Part shown: positions 53,190 to 62,651 of the stretch, in pieces
How the letters are laid out: the number at the start of each line of letters is the position of its first letter
How positions within the stretch are numbered: position 1 is the stretch's first letter
DNA from: Candidatus Poribacteria bacterium
Lineage (GTDB): Bacteria; Poribacteria; WGA-4E; WGA-3G
Assembly: GCA_026706025.1 (NCBI GenBank)
Contig: JAPOZO010000095.1
Location: 62,001 to 126,000 of the forward strand
Length of the DNA: 64,000 bases
Direction: 5' to 3'
Notes under the pieces: generated by a model
Database searches by the model: none
Seen by the model: only the letters and a program-made list of their open reading frames with translations
Told to the model about the DNA's origin: nothing
Translations under genes and position numbers: made by a program

Positions 53190-55055
53190 CTAAAGGAAAT
53201 AACGTTCCTTCTGCTTATCCGATTCGTACGCTTCGTACGCTTCTTGTGCTGAATCTACTTCGGAGACTTCGGCGATAGGCACATCCCACCAAGATTCGTA
53301 GCGCGGGACCTGCTCGTAGTAATCCACATCAATCTTCACAACAGTTGTGTGTGCTGCTTCGCGTGCTTCATGTAAAGCAGCTTTGAGACTCTGCAAAGTC
53401 GTCGCTTCAATTACCTTGGCACCGAGGCTCGCGGCATTCGCGGCAAGATCCACCGGTAAAAAATCACCGGAAAGTTCGCCACTATCTTCGTCACGGTAGC
53501 GGAAACGGGTGGCAAACCCCTGTGCACCCGTCGCACGAGATAACCCACCGATGCTACTATGCCCTTCATTATTAACAAGCACAACAATCAGTTTATAGCC
53601 TTCCTGAATGGATGTGATAATTTCCTGTGCTAACATCAGGTATGAACCATCACCTACCATAACATAGACATCACGACTCGGATCTGCCATTTTGATGCCC
53701 AACCCACCGGCAATTTCATATCCCATACACGAGTACCCGTATTCCAAATGGTACTGTTTTGGATCGCGGGTCCGCCATAATTTATGCAGATCACCCGGCA
53801 AGCTGCCCGCAGCACAAACTATGACATCTTCAGGACGAGAGAACTCATTCACCACACCAATCACTTCGCTTTGGCTCGGCAAGGGACCGTGACTGAGATG
53901 ATAAAGCCGATCTACCTCTTCCTCCCACTCGGCACGATATTTCTCAATTTGCGCGCTGTAGTCTGCAGCAACGTGATAGTCTCCTACGGCAGTAGCGAGT
54001 TCGGCAAGCGTGACACGTGCGTCCGCAACGAGAGGTAGCGCAGCATGCTTATAGGCATCAAATTCAGCGACATTGATATTGATAAAACGGACATTCGGGT
54101 TCTGGAAAGCCGTTTTGGAAGCAGTCGTAAAATCACTTAAGCGCGTGCCAATGGCAATAACCAAGTCTGCCTCTCGTGCGGTGATATTCGCACCCGGTGT
54201 ACCGGTCGCGCCTATTGCGCCGAGATTCTGTGGATGATTATACGGTAATGACCCTTTACCTGCGAAGGTTTCGCCAACCGGGATACCTGTCTGCTCTACA
54301 AATTGCGCGAGTTGCGTTGTGGCTTCGCTATAGATCACACCACCACCGGCGATAATTAAGGGGCGTTTACTCTCGCGAATCCATGCCGCTGCTCGACGCA
54401 ACAGCCCTTCGTCTGCACGCGGACGAGAGATGGTATAGACGCGCTTCTCAAAGAGCTGGGCAGGGTAATCGTACGCCTCGGCTTGAACATCTTGCGGGAG
54501 TGATAGCGTTACGGTACCTGTTTCCGCCTGAGATGTTAGCACCCGCATCGCCTCTGGTAACGCTGTGATGATCTGTTCTGGGCGGTTAATGCGGTCCCAA
54601 TAGCGTGAAATCGGTTTGAAACAATCGTTCACCGAGTAATCTTGTGAACTCGGGGACTCCAGCTGCTGTAAAACTGGGGCGACTAAACGGGTCGAAAAGA
54701 TGTCCCCCGGTAACAAGAGCACAGGTAATCGGTTAATTGTCGCGCCCGCTGCACCTGTAATCATATTCGTCGCGCCCGGCCCGATAGAGGATGTGCAAGC
54801 AAAGGCGCGCAAACGGTTATTCATCTTGGTAAATGCAGCAGCGGTATGCACCATTGACTGTTCATTCCGGGTTTGATAGAAACGAAAGGTATCAGCGTAC
54901 TGGTGCAACGCTTGCCCAATCCCGGCAACATTGCCATGCCCAAAGATACCGAACATCCCAGCGAAGAACTGGTTTTCGTTCCCGTCTCTTTCAACGTATT
55001 GTTGTTCAAGAAATTGAACGATGGCTTGTCCCATCGTGAGTTTTCGTGTGCTCAT
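53190..55055 (-). CDS. iolD: 3D-trihydroxycyclohexane-1,2-dione hydrolase (myo-inositol pathway)
   Basis: The 621-residue protein has the thiamine-diphosphate enzyme layout: the N-terminal MFGIFGHGNVAGIGQAL, a central Rossmann domain and the C-terminal cofactor motif MVGDGSYLMLAQEI ending in a conserved Asn region (LVNNEGHSSIGGL). These match IolD, which opens the ring of the dione made from 2-keto-myo-inositol. IolC lies upstream in the operon. IolB, IolE and IolG are not in the window. Start ATG 55055 has only a weak ribosome site. Confidence 0.93.
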   Translation of the reverse strand: MSTRKLTMGQAIVQFLEQQYVERDGNENQFFAGMFGIFGHGNVAGIGQALHQYADTFRFYQTRNEQSMVHTAAAFTKMNNRLRAFACTSSIGPGATNMITGAAGATINRLPVLLLPGDIFSTRLVAPVLQQLESPSSQDYSVNDCFKPISRYWDRINRPEQIITALPEAMRVLTSQAETGTVTLSLPQDVQAEAYDYPAQLFEKRVYTISRPRADEGLLRRAAAWIRESKRPLIIAGGGVIYSEATTQLAQFVEQTGIPVGETFAGKGSLPYNHPQNLGAIGATGTPGANITAREADLVIAIGTRLSDFTTASKTAFQNPNVRFININVAEFDAYKHAALPLVADARVTLAELATAVGDYHVAADYSAQIEKYRAEWEEEVDRLYHLSHGPLPSQSEVIGVVNEFSRPEDVIVCAAGSLPGDLHKLWRTRDPKQYHLEYGYSCMGYEIAGGLGIKMADPSRDVYVMVGDGSYLMLAQEIITSIQEGYKLIVVLVNNEGHSSIGGLSRATGAQGFATRFRYRDEDSGELSGDFLPVDLAANAASLGAKVIEATTLQSLKAALHEAREAAHTTVVKIDVDYYEQVPRYESWWDVPIAEVSEVDSAQEAYEAYESDKQKERYFL

Positions 55056-55164
55056 GAAGATGATTCCGCATTTTCCTGCGTAGAAAATGTGTCTCCTTTG
55101 ATAAAGTGGCGTATGGATTGAGGCACGAGGGTATAATCATCCATACAGGTTCGGGTAATCGCGT

Positions 55165-56172
55165 TTACCATCCACCGCGCGCCTTGACAAATTCATCAAC
55201 TTCGGGCATTGTTGGCATAAAGTTCGCGCAGCCGTGCCGTGTTACGACAATCGCGCCAGTTGCATTGCCAAGACGCGCTGACTTCTCCCAACTCCAGCCG
55301 CTGAGGTTACCGTAAATGAAACCGCTCGCGAAGGCATCCCCCGCACCGAGGGTATTGTAAACTTCAACAGGAAATGGTGCCGCGTGAATGACTTCACCAC
55401 TCATCAGATGAACATCTGCACCTTTAATACCACGTTTCACTATGAGCGCATCTGGCCCCGCACGCAAAAGCGTTTCAATCGCAACCGCCATATCGCCTTC
55501 AATTGTAGGGTTGGAAATTTGGGAGTGCTCAATTGTGAGTTGCGAAAGGTCAGTAAGCGTAGCGGCTTTGATCTCCTCTTCTGTGCCGATAGCAATATCA
55601 ATATAACGCAACGCAGATCGAACAACAACGCCAAATGCTCTCGGATCATGCCACTGATCTGCCCGAAAATCGAGATCCAAAAAGACTTGGTTACCAACGG
55701 ATTGTGCCTGCTCTGCAGCATAAAGCGTCGCACTACGACTCGGTTCTTTGCTCAAACCCGTACCGGATATCAACACTGCCCGACTTTCAGCGATTGGCGC
55801 AGCGAGAACATCGTCAATAGTGAGTTCAATATCCGCACAGTTATCACGGTAGTAAATCAGAGGGAACCGATCAGGGGGTTCGATACCAAGTACCACGGCA
55901 CTCGTTCGGTGATCAGGCTTATGCGGAATAAACTCGGTTTCAACGCCTTCATTCTTCAAAAACTTGAGCAGGAACTCGCCAACCGGATCTTCACCGATAG
56001 CTGTCAATAGCGCAGCCTGAAGCCCAAGTCGCTGAACACCGACGCTGATGTTGGTCGGACACCCGCCGACGAAGGCACCGAAACTTTTAATGTCTGGAAA
56101 TGCCGCACCGATGTCATTCGCGTAGAGATCTAAAGAACTCCGTCCAATTGTGAGGAGGTCGTATGGTTTCAT
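55165..56172 (-). CDS. iolC: 5-dehydro-2-deoxygluconokinase
   Basis: The 335-residue protein begins YDLLTIGRSSLDLYAND as in IolC and has GGCPTNISVGVQRLG, the RFPLIYYRDNCADIEL segment and the PfkB signature NTLGAGDAFASGFI with the catalytic Asp. It phosphorylates 5-dehydro-2-deoxygluconate at C6, the step after ring opening and isomerisation. Its ATG overlaps the stop of the aldolase gene by 4 bp (ATGA), so translation is coupled. iolD follows after 109 bp. Confidence 0.93.
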   Translation of the reverse strand: MKPYDLLTIGRSSLDLYANDIGAAFPDIKSFGAFVGGCPTNISVGVQRLGLQAALLTAIGEDPVGEFLLKFLKNEGVETEFIPHKPDHRTSAVVLGIEPPDRFPLIYYRDNCADIELTIDDVLAAPIAESRAVLISGTGLSKEPSRSATLYAAEQAQSVGNQVFLDLDFRADQWHDPRAFGVVVRSALRYIDIAIGTEEEIKAATLTDLSQLTIEHSQISNPTIEGDMAVAIETLLRAGPDALIVKRGIKGADVHLMSGEVIHAAPFPVEVYNTLGAGDAFASGFIYGNLSGWSWEKSARLGNATGAIVVTRHGCANFMPTMPEVDEFVKARGGW

Positions 56173-56945
56173 CTTGAATTCGCCGCTTCTTTGAATTTCT
56201 GATGCTCCTCGGCAAATTTACGGGTCAAGAGGAAAGCATCATTTCCGCATGCAATGAGTTGAACACCTAAGTCCAACCACTGTTCACCGCTCTCAAAGTC
56301 ATTGACATAACAACCCAAAGCGATATTGTGCGTCTGTGTAAGTCTGATAATTTGTTTTATAGCGTCTAAAAGTAGCGGGTGGTCGAGTTCGCCGGAGATG
56401 CCCATAGATGTTGAGAGATCATAGGGACCGATGAATATAACGTCTAACTCGCCAGTGGTGAGAATGTCGTTCAGGTTTTCGACAGCTTTGACGGTTTCGA
56501 TTTGCCCGATGGTGAGGATTTCCTGATTTGCGTTGCGTACGTATTCTCGGGTATCAAGTTTTGTGAAATCTCCATAATCGGTGTGTCCGATTCCGAATGC
56601 CACGCCTCGGTCGCCTTCGGGCGCGTATTTTGTCCAGTGTTTTATTTTTTCGATATCTTCGCGGGATTCAACCCGGGGAATCATCACCCCAGTCGCTCCA
56701 GCGTCAAGCACCCGAGAAATAAAATGACGTTCAAGGGCAGGCACACGGACAATACAAGGCAGATTTGAGCCACGTGCATTCCGAATTATCCGTCCAACGG
56801 CTTCTATGGAAAAGGAACTGTGTTCTAAGTCTGCGATCATAAAATCTGCGCCAGCACTGGCGAGGAGTGTTGCAATCGCGGAGCCGCCAAATTCAAGTAC
56901 AAAGGTCCCAACGAGTATTTCTCCACGTTTCAAAGATGTTTTCAC
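56169..56945 (-). CDS. HpcH/HpaI-family aldolase
   Basis: I chose GTG 56945 because AAGGGG lies 6 nt upstream; TTG 56960 has no such site. The 258-residue protein is a class II pyruvate aldolase: GADFMIADLEHSSFS, GATGVMIPRVESREDIE, IGQIETVKAVEN (metal-ligand Glu) and DVIFIGPYDLSTSMG. Such enzymes split 2-keto-3-deoxy sugar acids to pyruvate and an aldehyde. The coupling to iolC suggests it acts in the same route, perhaps in place of IolJ, which normally splits the IolC product. This is inference. Confidence 0.87.
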   Translation of the reverse strand: MKTSLKRGEILVGTFVLEFGGSAIATLLASAGADFMIADLEHSSFSIEAVGRIIRNARGSNLPCIVRVPALERHFISRVLDAGATGVMIPRVESREDIEKIKHWTKYAPEGDRGVAFGIGHTDYGDFTKLDTREYVRNANQEILTIGQIETVKAVENLNDILTTGELDVIFIGPYDLSTSMGISGELDHPLLLDAIKQIIRLTQTHNIALGCYVNDFESGEQWLDLGVQLIACGNDAFLLTRKFAEEHQKFKEAANSR

Positions 56946-56956
56946 GTACAACCCCT

Positions 56957-58891
56957 TCAATTGACAACCGGGATTTCCGAAATTAATTTCTGCGCTTCGC
57001 TCACCATTTTTGTGGGTGCCGACATTTTTTCACCGATTGCCAAGATCAACATGTAAAAGTCGTAAGCGGTTTGTAACTCGTTATTAAGGTGAGCACTTTC
57101 AGCAGCGTTGAAATAACAAACAGTTGCCATCCTGTGGCACTCCTCAACGAGCGTAGGCATATTCACATAGCCGTGATTGTAGGCGGCAAGGATATAAGAT
57201 TTTCCTGCTTCTTCCCATGAACGCTGGAGCTCAAATTGCCGTGCAAGGCGTGTGTAGTAGACGGCACCCTTTTTAGCATTTCTTCTCGCGAGGCGCTGCT
57301 TCTCGGCAACCGTGTAAGCGAAGCGAGCGCGCGTGTAGCAGTTGGCAACGAGTTCTAATTCATCTTCCCTAACAAAATTGCCTGCCTGTTTTTGATAGAA
57401 CTTGCCTAACTTATTATAGAGCGAGAGCCACTGCCGGGTACGCCCCTGTTGCTCAAAAATCTGAATTTGTTGGAAGATACGAAGTGCATCTTCTTCATGC
57501 GGATACTGGATATCACTATGAACTTGGTCGAGTAGGTATTCCGGGGACGCTTCCTCAATTACGAGTCGATAGCTGCCGGATGCCTCGACACGAGGCTGTA
57601 TCGGCTTTACGCCGGTTGGTTCTTTCGGAGCTAATTTTTGATGCTCAAGCCACGTCCGAAGATCAATACTTTCATCGTCCGGCAGTTTCTGAATAAGGGA
57701 GACGACCTCCTCCACAGTCGGGTTTGCTGAGAGCGGCATATTCACTGTATCAAGCGTATGAAACAAATTATCAACAATTTTGCTTAAACCCTGATTATCA
57801 ATACAGAGGCTGCTTGCTTTGTGAAGTTCAGCAAGTACGCTCGGATAGTCTCGATTCTCCACGTGGCGTACGGCACGTGTATAATGTCTTTCGACTTGCG
57901 CTAACAGTTTTTCGCGTTTGGTATTTTCCTCTTTTTGTCGGCGCTGAAAAAATAGATTTTGATTCATCCGTTCTGCGTCTGCGAGTGACAGTCGGAACGT
58001 TTTCCGGTAGCGTTCAAGTGCTTCTGCTAATCTTGGGTGGCTTGAATTGACACTCGCATCAATGAGTTCCGAGGCTTGTTTGACGTACTCATCTTGCCGG
58101 ATGCGATCCAGTTCTTCATACATCTCGGTAGCACTTTGATGGCGTTCTGAGAGTTGCCGATGGAGTGCTTTTTGTAAAAAGTTGCGGAGCACCTCTGGGC
58201 ATCTGTCAATTTCTTCTATTTCTCCGGCAGCTTTCTTTTTATCTATTTCTTTATTTTCACCTGAGAACGGAAAACGCCCGGTTACGGCTTGATATAGGAT
58301 GAGTGCTGTGGAGTAGAGATCCGCTCGATAGTCATAAGACCCATAGGTTTGTTCGGGTGCCATGTAACGCCGCGTGCCTGCCATGGTTTCAGCGAATTCA
58401 GTCGTCTCACCAAAGATACGAGCGATGCTGAAGTCGGCAACTTTTGCTTCTTTTTCAGTGGTGAGCAAGATATTTTGCGGCTTGATGTCCCGGTGCATAA
58501 TCTTATGAACATGTGCTGCCTTCAACCCGCGACAAATGTCCAAACCGATGTTGAGGGCATCCGTTAGCACGAGTGCCCCTTCCTGCATCAACTCGTGAAG
58601 ACTTTTCCCTTCAACATACTCCATTACGATCCACGCCACGTAGTCGTCCTCGCCGGGTTCAACGGTATGAATGGAGACTATATTTGGATGCTTCCAAATT
58701 TTTGACATCGCTTGAAATTCGTTTAGCAAAAACTTCATTCTGCTCGCAGGGTAGGCGGTTTTTGCTAAGGCTTTAATGGCAACGATTCGGTTTGTCATCT
58801 CTTCGCGGGCGCGAAAAACTGAGGAGAAGCCTCCTGAATTGAGAAATTCAAGCAATCTATATTTACCTAAGATTAATTGATCAATCTGCAT
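56957..58891 (-). CDS. Ser/Thr protein kinase with helical repeat tail
   Basis: The 644-residue protein has a Hanks-type kinase domain at residues ~1-275: NSGGFSSVFRA loop, VAIKAL Lys, MHRDIKPQNILL catalytic loop and MAGTRRYMAPEQTYG. The metal-binding DFG is DFS here (VADFSIAR). The rest (about 280-644) is helical, probably TPR-like, with no transmembrane helix. It is the first gene after the promoter at 58934-58962 and lies 11 bp before the aldolase gene, so it is in one operon with inositol genes. It may regulate them; that is inference. Confidence 0.92.
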   Translation of the reverse strand: MQIDQLILGKYRLLEFLNSGGFSSVFRAREEMTNRIVAIKALAKTAYPASRMKFLLNEFQAMSKIWKHPNIVSIHTVEPGEDDYVAWIVMEYVEGKSLHELMQEGALVLTDALNIGLDICRGLKAAHVHKIMHRDIKPQNILLTTEKEAKVADFSIARIFGETTEFAETMAGTRRYMAPEQTYGSYDYRADLYSTALILYQAVTGRFPFSGENKEIDKKKAAGEIEEIDRCPEVLRNFLQKALHRQLSERHQSATEMYEELDRIRQDEYVKQASELIDASVNSSHPRLAEALERYRKTFRLSLADAERMNQNLFFQRRQKEENTKREKLLAQVERHYTRAVRHVENRDYPSVLAELHKASSLCIDNQGLSKIVDNLFHTLDTVNMPLSANPTVEEVVSLIQKLPDDESIDLRTWLEHQKLAPKEPTGVKPIQPRVEASGSYRLVIEEASPEYLLDQVHSDIQYPHEEDALRIFQQIQIFEQQGRTRQWLSLYNKLGKFYQKQAGNFVREDELELVANCYTRARFAYTVAEKQRLARRNAKKGAVYYTRLARQFELQRSWEEAGKSYILAAYNHGYVNMPTLVEECHRMATVCYFNAAESAHLNNELQTAYDFYMLILAIGEKMSAPTKMVSEAQKLISEIPVVN

Positions 58892-58933
58892 AGCGGTATC
58901 TTACAAGCGAAGAGTCTACAATCTTTGGTAACA

Positions 58934-58962
58934 AGATTAACAAAATTAATACGAATTGTCAA
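58934..58962 (-). promoter_or_regulatory. Promoter of the kinase-aldolase-iolC-iolD operon
   Basis: On the minus strand TTGACA (58962-58957), a 17-nt spacer and TAATCT (58939-58934), about 40 nt before ATG 58891. Confidence 0.75.
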
Positions 58963-58986
58963 CACAAAAACGCATTTTCAGTGGGT

Positions 58987-59646
58987 TTAAGCCGAATTTA
59001 TACCTGAACGGGCGCGTTGCACCTCCTTGACAAGCTTCTCAGCTCTTTCTGTGAGGCGTGCAAATTCTCGGGTTTCAATCAATTGATTATTCACCAGTGC
59101 ACTCCCAACGCCCAAAGCAGTAGCACCAGCAGTAATAAACTCAGCGGCGTTTTCAGCGTTGATACCCCCCGTTGGAACAAGCGGGATCTGCGGAAGCGGC
59201 GCCTTGACATCTTTTATATAGGCGGCACCAACACCACTCGATGGAAATACCTTGACATAGTCCGCCCCTGTTTCCCACGCCATCAAAATTTCTGTTGGCG
59301 TAAAGGCACCCGGGATAACGACTTTGCCGTAGCGGTTACAGATCTCAATGACCTCTGGTTTTGTAACCGGGCTGACGATGAATTCCGCGCCTGCAAGCAT
59401 CACAGCGCGGGCTGTCTCCGCATCTAACACCGACCCGGCACCAACCAGAACGGCATCACCATACGCTGATGAAACGTCGCTAATGACTTGTAACGCATTC
59501 GGGGTCGTCATCGTGACTTCAATCACGTTAACACCACCGGCATGAATTGCTGCCGCCGTCTCAATCAATTCACTTGCACTGTTGGCGCGAATAATAGCGA
59601 CAATCCCACATGTTTCGATCCGTTGCATCTGTTCTAATTTCGTCAT
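58987..59646 (-). CDS. eda: KDPG/KHG aldolase
   Basis: ATG 59646 with AGGA 5 nt upstream gives 219 residues, normal for the family. IVAIIRANSASELIETAAAI, VIEVTMTTPNAL (catalytic Glu), the Schiff-base Lys in DYVKVFPSSGVG and LVPTGGINAENAAEF are intact. It splits 2-keto-3-deoxy-6-phosphogluconate, or the related galactonate compound, to pyruvate and glyceraldehyde 3-phosphate. It lies upstream of the inositol operon but is separated by that operon's own promoter, so it fits a sugar-acid region. Confidence 0.94.
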   Translation of the reverse strand: MTKLEQMQRIETCGIVAIIRANSASELIETAAAIHAGGVNVIEVTMTTPNALQVISDVSSAYGDAVLVGAGSVLDAETARAVMLAGAEFIVSPVTKPEVIEICNRYGKVVIPGAFTPTEILMAWETGADYVKVFPSSGVGAAYIKDVKAPLPQIPLVPTGGINAENAAEFITAGATALGVGSALVNNQLIETREFARLTERAEKLVKEVQRARSGINSA

Positions 59647-59747
59647 AGACTTCCTAATCAGCACCTTTAAATGAAGCCTTCACTGAGGTGCTTGAGGCTA
59701 AAGGCACATAGTTTGCAAATAGTGCCTTAAAAGTGGTGATATTTTTG

Positions 59748-59776
59748 TTGCGATTTGTCTGTTAATATGTTATAAT
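59748..59776 (+). promoter_or_regulatory. Promoter of the CNNM/CorC genes
   Basis: TTGCGA (59748-59753), a 17-nt spacer and TATAAT (59771-59776), about 100 nt before ATG 59879. An AAGGCAC/GTGCCTT hairpin lies just upstream at 59701-59728. Confidence 0.65.
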
Positions 59777-59878
59777 TATAAAGAACGAGGCAAAGAGATT
59801 ACAGACCATCGCTAATCCAGTATCATTAATAGCGATTCTCGGTTCGTAAACGTACCAAAAATTGCTTTCAAAAAAAGA

Positions 59879-61225
59879 ATGGAAGTTGTTCCACTACTCC
59901 CCTATCTAATTGGCTTGCCAAGTTTACTTGTCCTCTCCGGCTTTTTCTCCGGCTCCGAGACGGCTTTATGCGCACTTACCCAAGTTCAAATTGAGCGGAT
60001 TCGTGTTGAAAAGGGCAGCGCGTCTGCAATCATCAATTTCGTTGACAATCCGCGCAGACTGTTTATTACCGTCCTACTTGGTAATAACCTTGTCAACGTT
60101 GCGTTCGCAATCCTCATGCTCTCGTTTATCGGGCGAGTGCTTCCCGAACACCCCGAATCCATCCGTTTTGTTATCGCCTTAGTCCTCAATGTTTTCCTCA
60201 TGCTCATTTTTGGCGAAATGACGCCAAAGACGCATGCTATTAAACATGCGGAGTCCTTCGCGAAAATAACGGCACCGCTGTTGTGGGTATTTTCTGTTAT
60301 CATCTCGCCACTACGCGGATTGCTACGCAGAATCATCGACATCCTCGTCCCTATATTTGGTGGACACCTACCGCCTACCGAACACCTCACCGCAACGGAC
60401 TTTATAGAAATTCTCAATACATACCACGAAGAAGCCCTTCCCTCTGATGAACGCGAAATTGTCAGCAATATCCTTCAATTGCGCGACATTGAGGCAAAAG
60501 AGATTATGGTACCGCGAACCGAAGTCGTCGCAGTTCCGACATCAAACACGATTCGCGCAACCTTAAAACAAGCAAAAGATTCTGGGTTCTCACGGATTCC
60601 GGTTTATCAGGAGCAGATTGATAATATCTGTGGTATCTTCTATGTCAAAGATCTCGCGTTATGGCGACACGCGGATGTGAATTCGCTCACAATTGATGCC
60701 TTTCTCGAAAAACGGGATCAGATTTCTGAAGATCCCTCCAGCACCTCCCTGATTCGAGAACCTATTTTCGTTCTTGAGACCCGTAAAATCGGGATGTTGT
60801 TACTACAACTCACACGCGAAAAAACCAAAATGGCGATTCTCCGAGATGAGTATGGCGGTGTTTCAGGCATTGTTACGACCGAAGACATCATTGAGCAGGT
60901 CGTCGGGGATATTGCTGACGAACATGATAGAGATGACGCACCGCCTGATTTCGTCAAACACTCTGAAGCACCATTATTACTTGAAACTTCCGGACGTATG
61001 AGTATCCGGAAACTCAATCAGCAATTTGAACTAAAACTCAGCGAAGATGATGTTGACACTATTGGTGGCTATGTTCTTAGACTTTTCGGACGAATTCCCT
61101 CCGTTGGTGAATCCTATACAGATGAAAACGGCATCGAATTTGAAATTACCGCTACAGAAGGAAATGTTATCACAAGTTTGTTCATCAAAGTCCCGGTTCC
61201 CGATGAAACTGAAACAGAAGCTTAG
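59879..61225 (+). CDS. CNNM/CorC-family membrane protein, first copy
   Basis: The 448-residue protein has a DUF21 membrane part (residues ~1-170, four helices; GFFSGSETALCALTQ and IFGEMTPKTHA), two CBS domains (~200-325; IMVPRTEVVAVP, FSRIPVYQEQID, ILRDEYGGVSGIVTTEDI) and a C-terminal CorC/HlyC transporter-associated domain. The family, often labelled hemolysin-like, is tied to magnesium or sodium transport; CBS domains sense ATP or Mg. No ribosome site is visible. A second copy follows after 24 bp. Confidence 0.95.
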   Translation: MEVVPLLPYLIGLPSLLVLSGFFSGSETALCALTQVQIERIRVEKGSASAIINFVDNPRRLFITVLLGNNLVNVAFAILMLSFIGRVLPEHPESIRFVIALVLNVFLMLIFGEMTPKTHAIKHAESFAKITAPLLWVFSVIISPLRGLLRRIIDILVPIFGGHLPPTEHLTATDFIEILNTYHEEALPSDEREIVSNILQLRDIEAKEIMVPRTEVVAVPTSNTIRATLKQAKDSGFSRIPVYQEQIDNICGIFYVKDLALWRHADVNSLTIDAFLEKRDQISEDPSSTSLIREPIFVLETRKIGMLLLQLTREKTKMAILRDEYGGVSGIVTTEDIIEQVVGDIADEHDRDDAPPDFVKHSEAPLLLETSGRMSIRKLNQQFELKLSEDDVDTIGGYVLRLFGRIPSVGESYTDENGIEFEITATEGNVITSLFIKVPVPDETETEA

Positions 61226-61249
61226 CAACAGATACCAAATACAAGACAA

Positions 61250-62611
61250 TTGAGAATTTTTTTATTATCCCTCATTTTAATCGGTGCAAGTGGCACTGGG
61301 CAGATTATTGTACTAATTTCGCTTGCCTTTGCGGTGCTTGTCTGCCTTGTACTTTCAGCCTTCTACTCCGGTTCGGAAACAGCACTGGTATCCGTCAATA
61401 AAATTCGGATTAACCAACTCGTTGAATCTAAGGATGCGAAAGCAAAAATTATTCACCGCTTGGTTGAATCTCCTGATAGAATGCTCGCGCTGACTTTAGC
61501 CGGGACAAATCTTGCGAATATTCTGATTTCACAATTCGGCGACCGATTGACTGCGAGAGTCTTCCCTGAAGCAGAAAATCTACAAGAACCGATCGCTATC
61601 ATCTGGGTAACCACGCTGCTCCTCATCTTCGGTGAAATTTTGCCGAAAACGATTTTTCGCGTTAAGGCAGATAGCCTCGCGCTGCGCTATGCCTATCCGT
61701 TACGGTTCTCTGAATCGGTATTAGCCCCTCTAATTTACCTTGTACAAACTTTGACCAAACTCATTGTCAGGATCGTCGACAGAGGCGCGAGTACACCGAG
61801 TCCCGATGCCCAACGTGAAGAGTTACGGCTACTCGCCACGATGGGTGAACGTTCAGGCAATCTACTTACAGACCAACGCCGGATGATCCACAGCCTACTC
61901 AACTTACAAGATCGAACCGTCGCACAAGTCATGGTCCCGCTTGTCGATATCGTCGCAATTGAAAGAAACACCAACCGTGAAGACTTTTTGCAAATCGCCA
62001 CTGATGCCGGTTTTTCAAGAATCCCTGTCTACGAAGAACAGATTTATAACATCGTCGGGATTGTCAACCTCTTGGATGTCATTTATGATGGCGTTGAATC
62101 AGGCACCGATGTAGATAAAGTTAATAAAGAGGACACCGCACCTGCGACAATCGAACCGTTCATTCGGACAGACTTGCATTTTGTGCCTGAATCGAAAAAT
62201 ATTAATGCACTCCTCAAAGAGATTCAAAATACCCGGCATACGATGGTATTCGCAGTCGATGAATATGGCGGCACCGTCGGACTCGTTACCGTCGAAGACT
62301 TGGTTGAAGAAATCGTCGGCGAATTCGCCGATGAACGTGATGGACCCGACCTTATCCGTTTAATCGCACCCCACATCCTTGAATGTGACGCAAGAGCCGA
62401 AGTCGATCTGCTCAAAGAACACTACGGACTCCCAATTCCTGAAGGCGACTACGAGACTGTAGCTGGCTACATCCTCGACCGGACCGGGACGATTCCTGAA
62501 ACCGGTACTGAACTTAATTTAGCCGATGCCATTATCACGGTCACGGATGCCGACGCACGTGCTATCCGTAAAGTTCGTATCCGGCGAAGACTCGGACGTT
62601 TCACGTCTTGA
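61250..62611 (+). CDS. CNNM/CorC-family membrane protein, second copy
   Basis: The frame starts at TTG 61250, 24 bp after the first copy, with no better start before the first membrane helix; 453 residues. It repeats the layout of its neighbour: DUF21 helices (AFYSGSETALVSVNK, IFGEILPKTIF), CBS pair (VMVPLVDIVAIE, FSRIPVYEEQIY, AVDEYGGTVGLVTVEDL) and the CorC C-terminal domain. The two copies probably form a paired, perhaps heteromeric, ion-transport or sensing unit. Divergence between them is substantial, so the duplication is old. Confidence 0.93.
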   Translation: MRIFLLSLILIGASGTGQIIVLISLAFAVLVCLVLSAFYSGSETALVSVNKIRINQLVESKDAKAKIIHRLVESPDRMLALTLAGTNLANILISQFGDRLTARVFPEAENLQEPIAIIWVTTLLLIFGEILPKTIFRVKADSLALRYAYPLRFSESVLAPLIYLVQTLTKLIVRIVDRGASTPSPDAQREELRLLATMGERSGNLLTDQRRMIHSLLNLQDRTVAQVMVPLVDIVAIERNTNREDFLQIATDAGFSRIPVYEEQIYNIVGIVNLLDVIYDGVESGTDVDKVNKEDTAPATIEPFIRTDLHFVPESKNINALLKEIQNTRHTMVFAVDEYGGTVGLVTVEDLVEEIVGEFADERDGPDLIRLIAPHILECDARAEVDLLKEHYGLPIPEGDYETVAGYILDRTGTIPETGTELNLADAIITVTDADARAIRKVRIRRRLGRFTS

Positions 62612-62651
62612 TCACACATCCCATACACCGCCCCGATCCGCATAAACGCTA

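Noticed and set aside
56945-56960. TTG 56960 as start of the aldolase
   Set aside because: The GTG at 56945 has AAGGGG at the proper distance and the TTG has no ribosome site.
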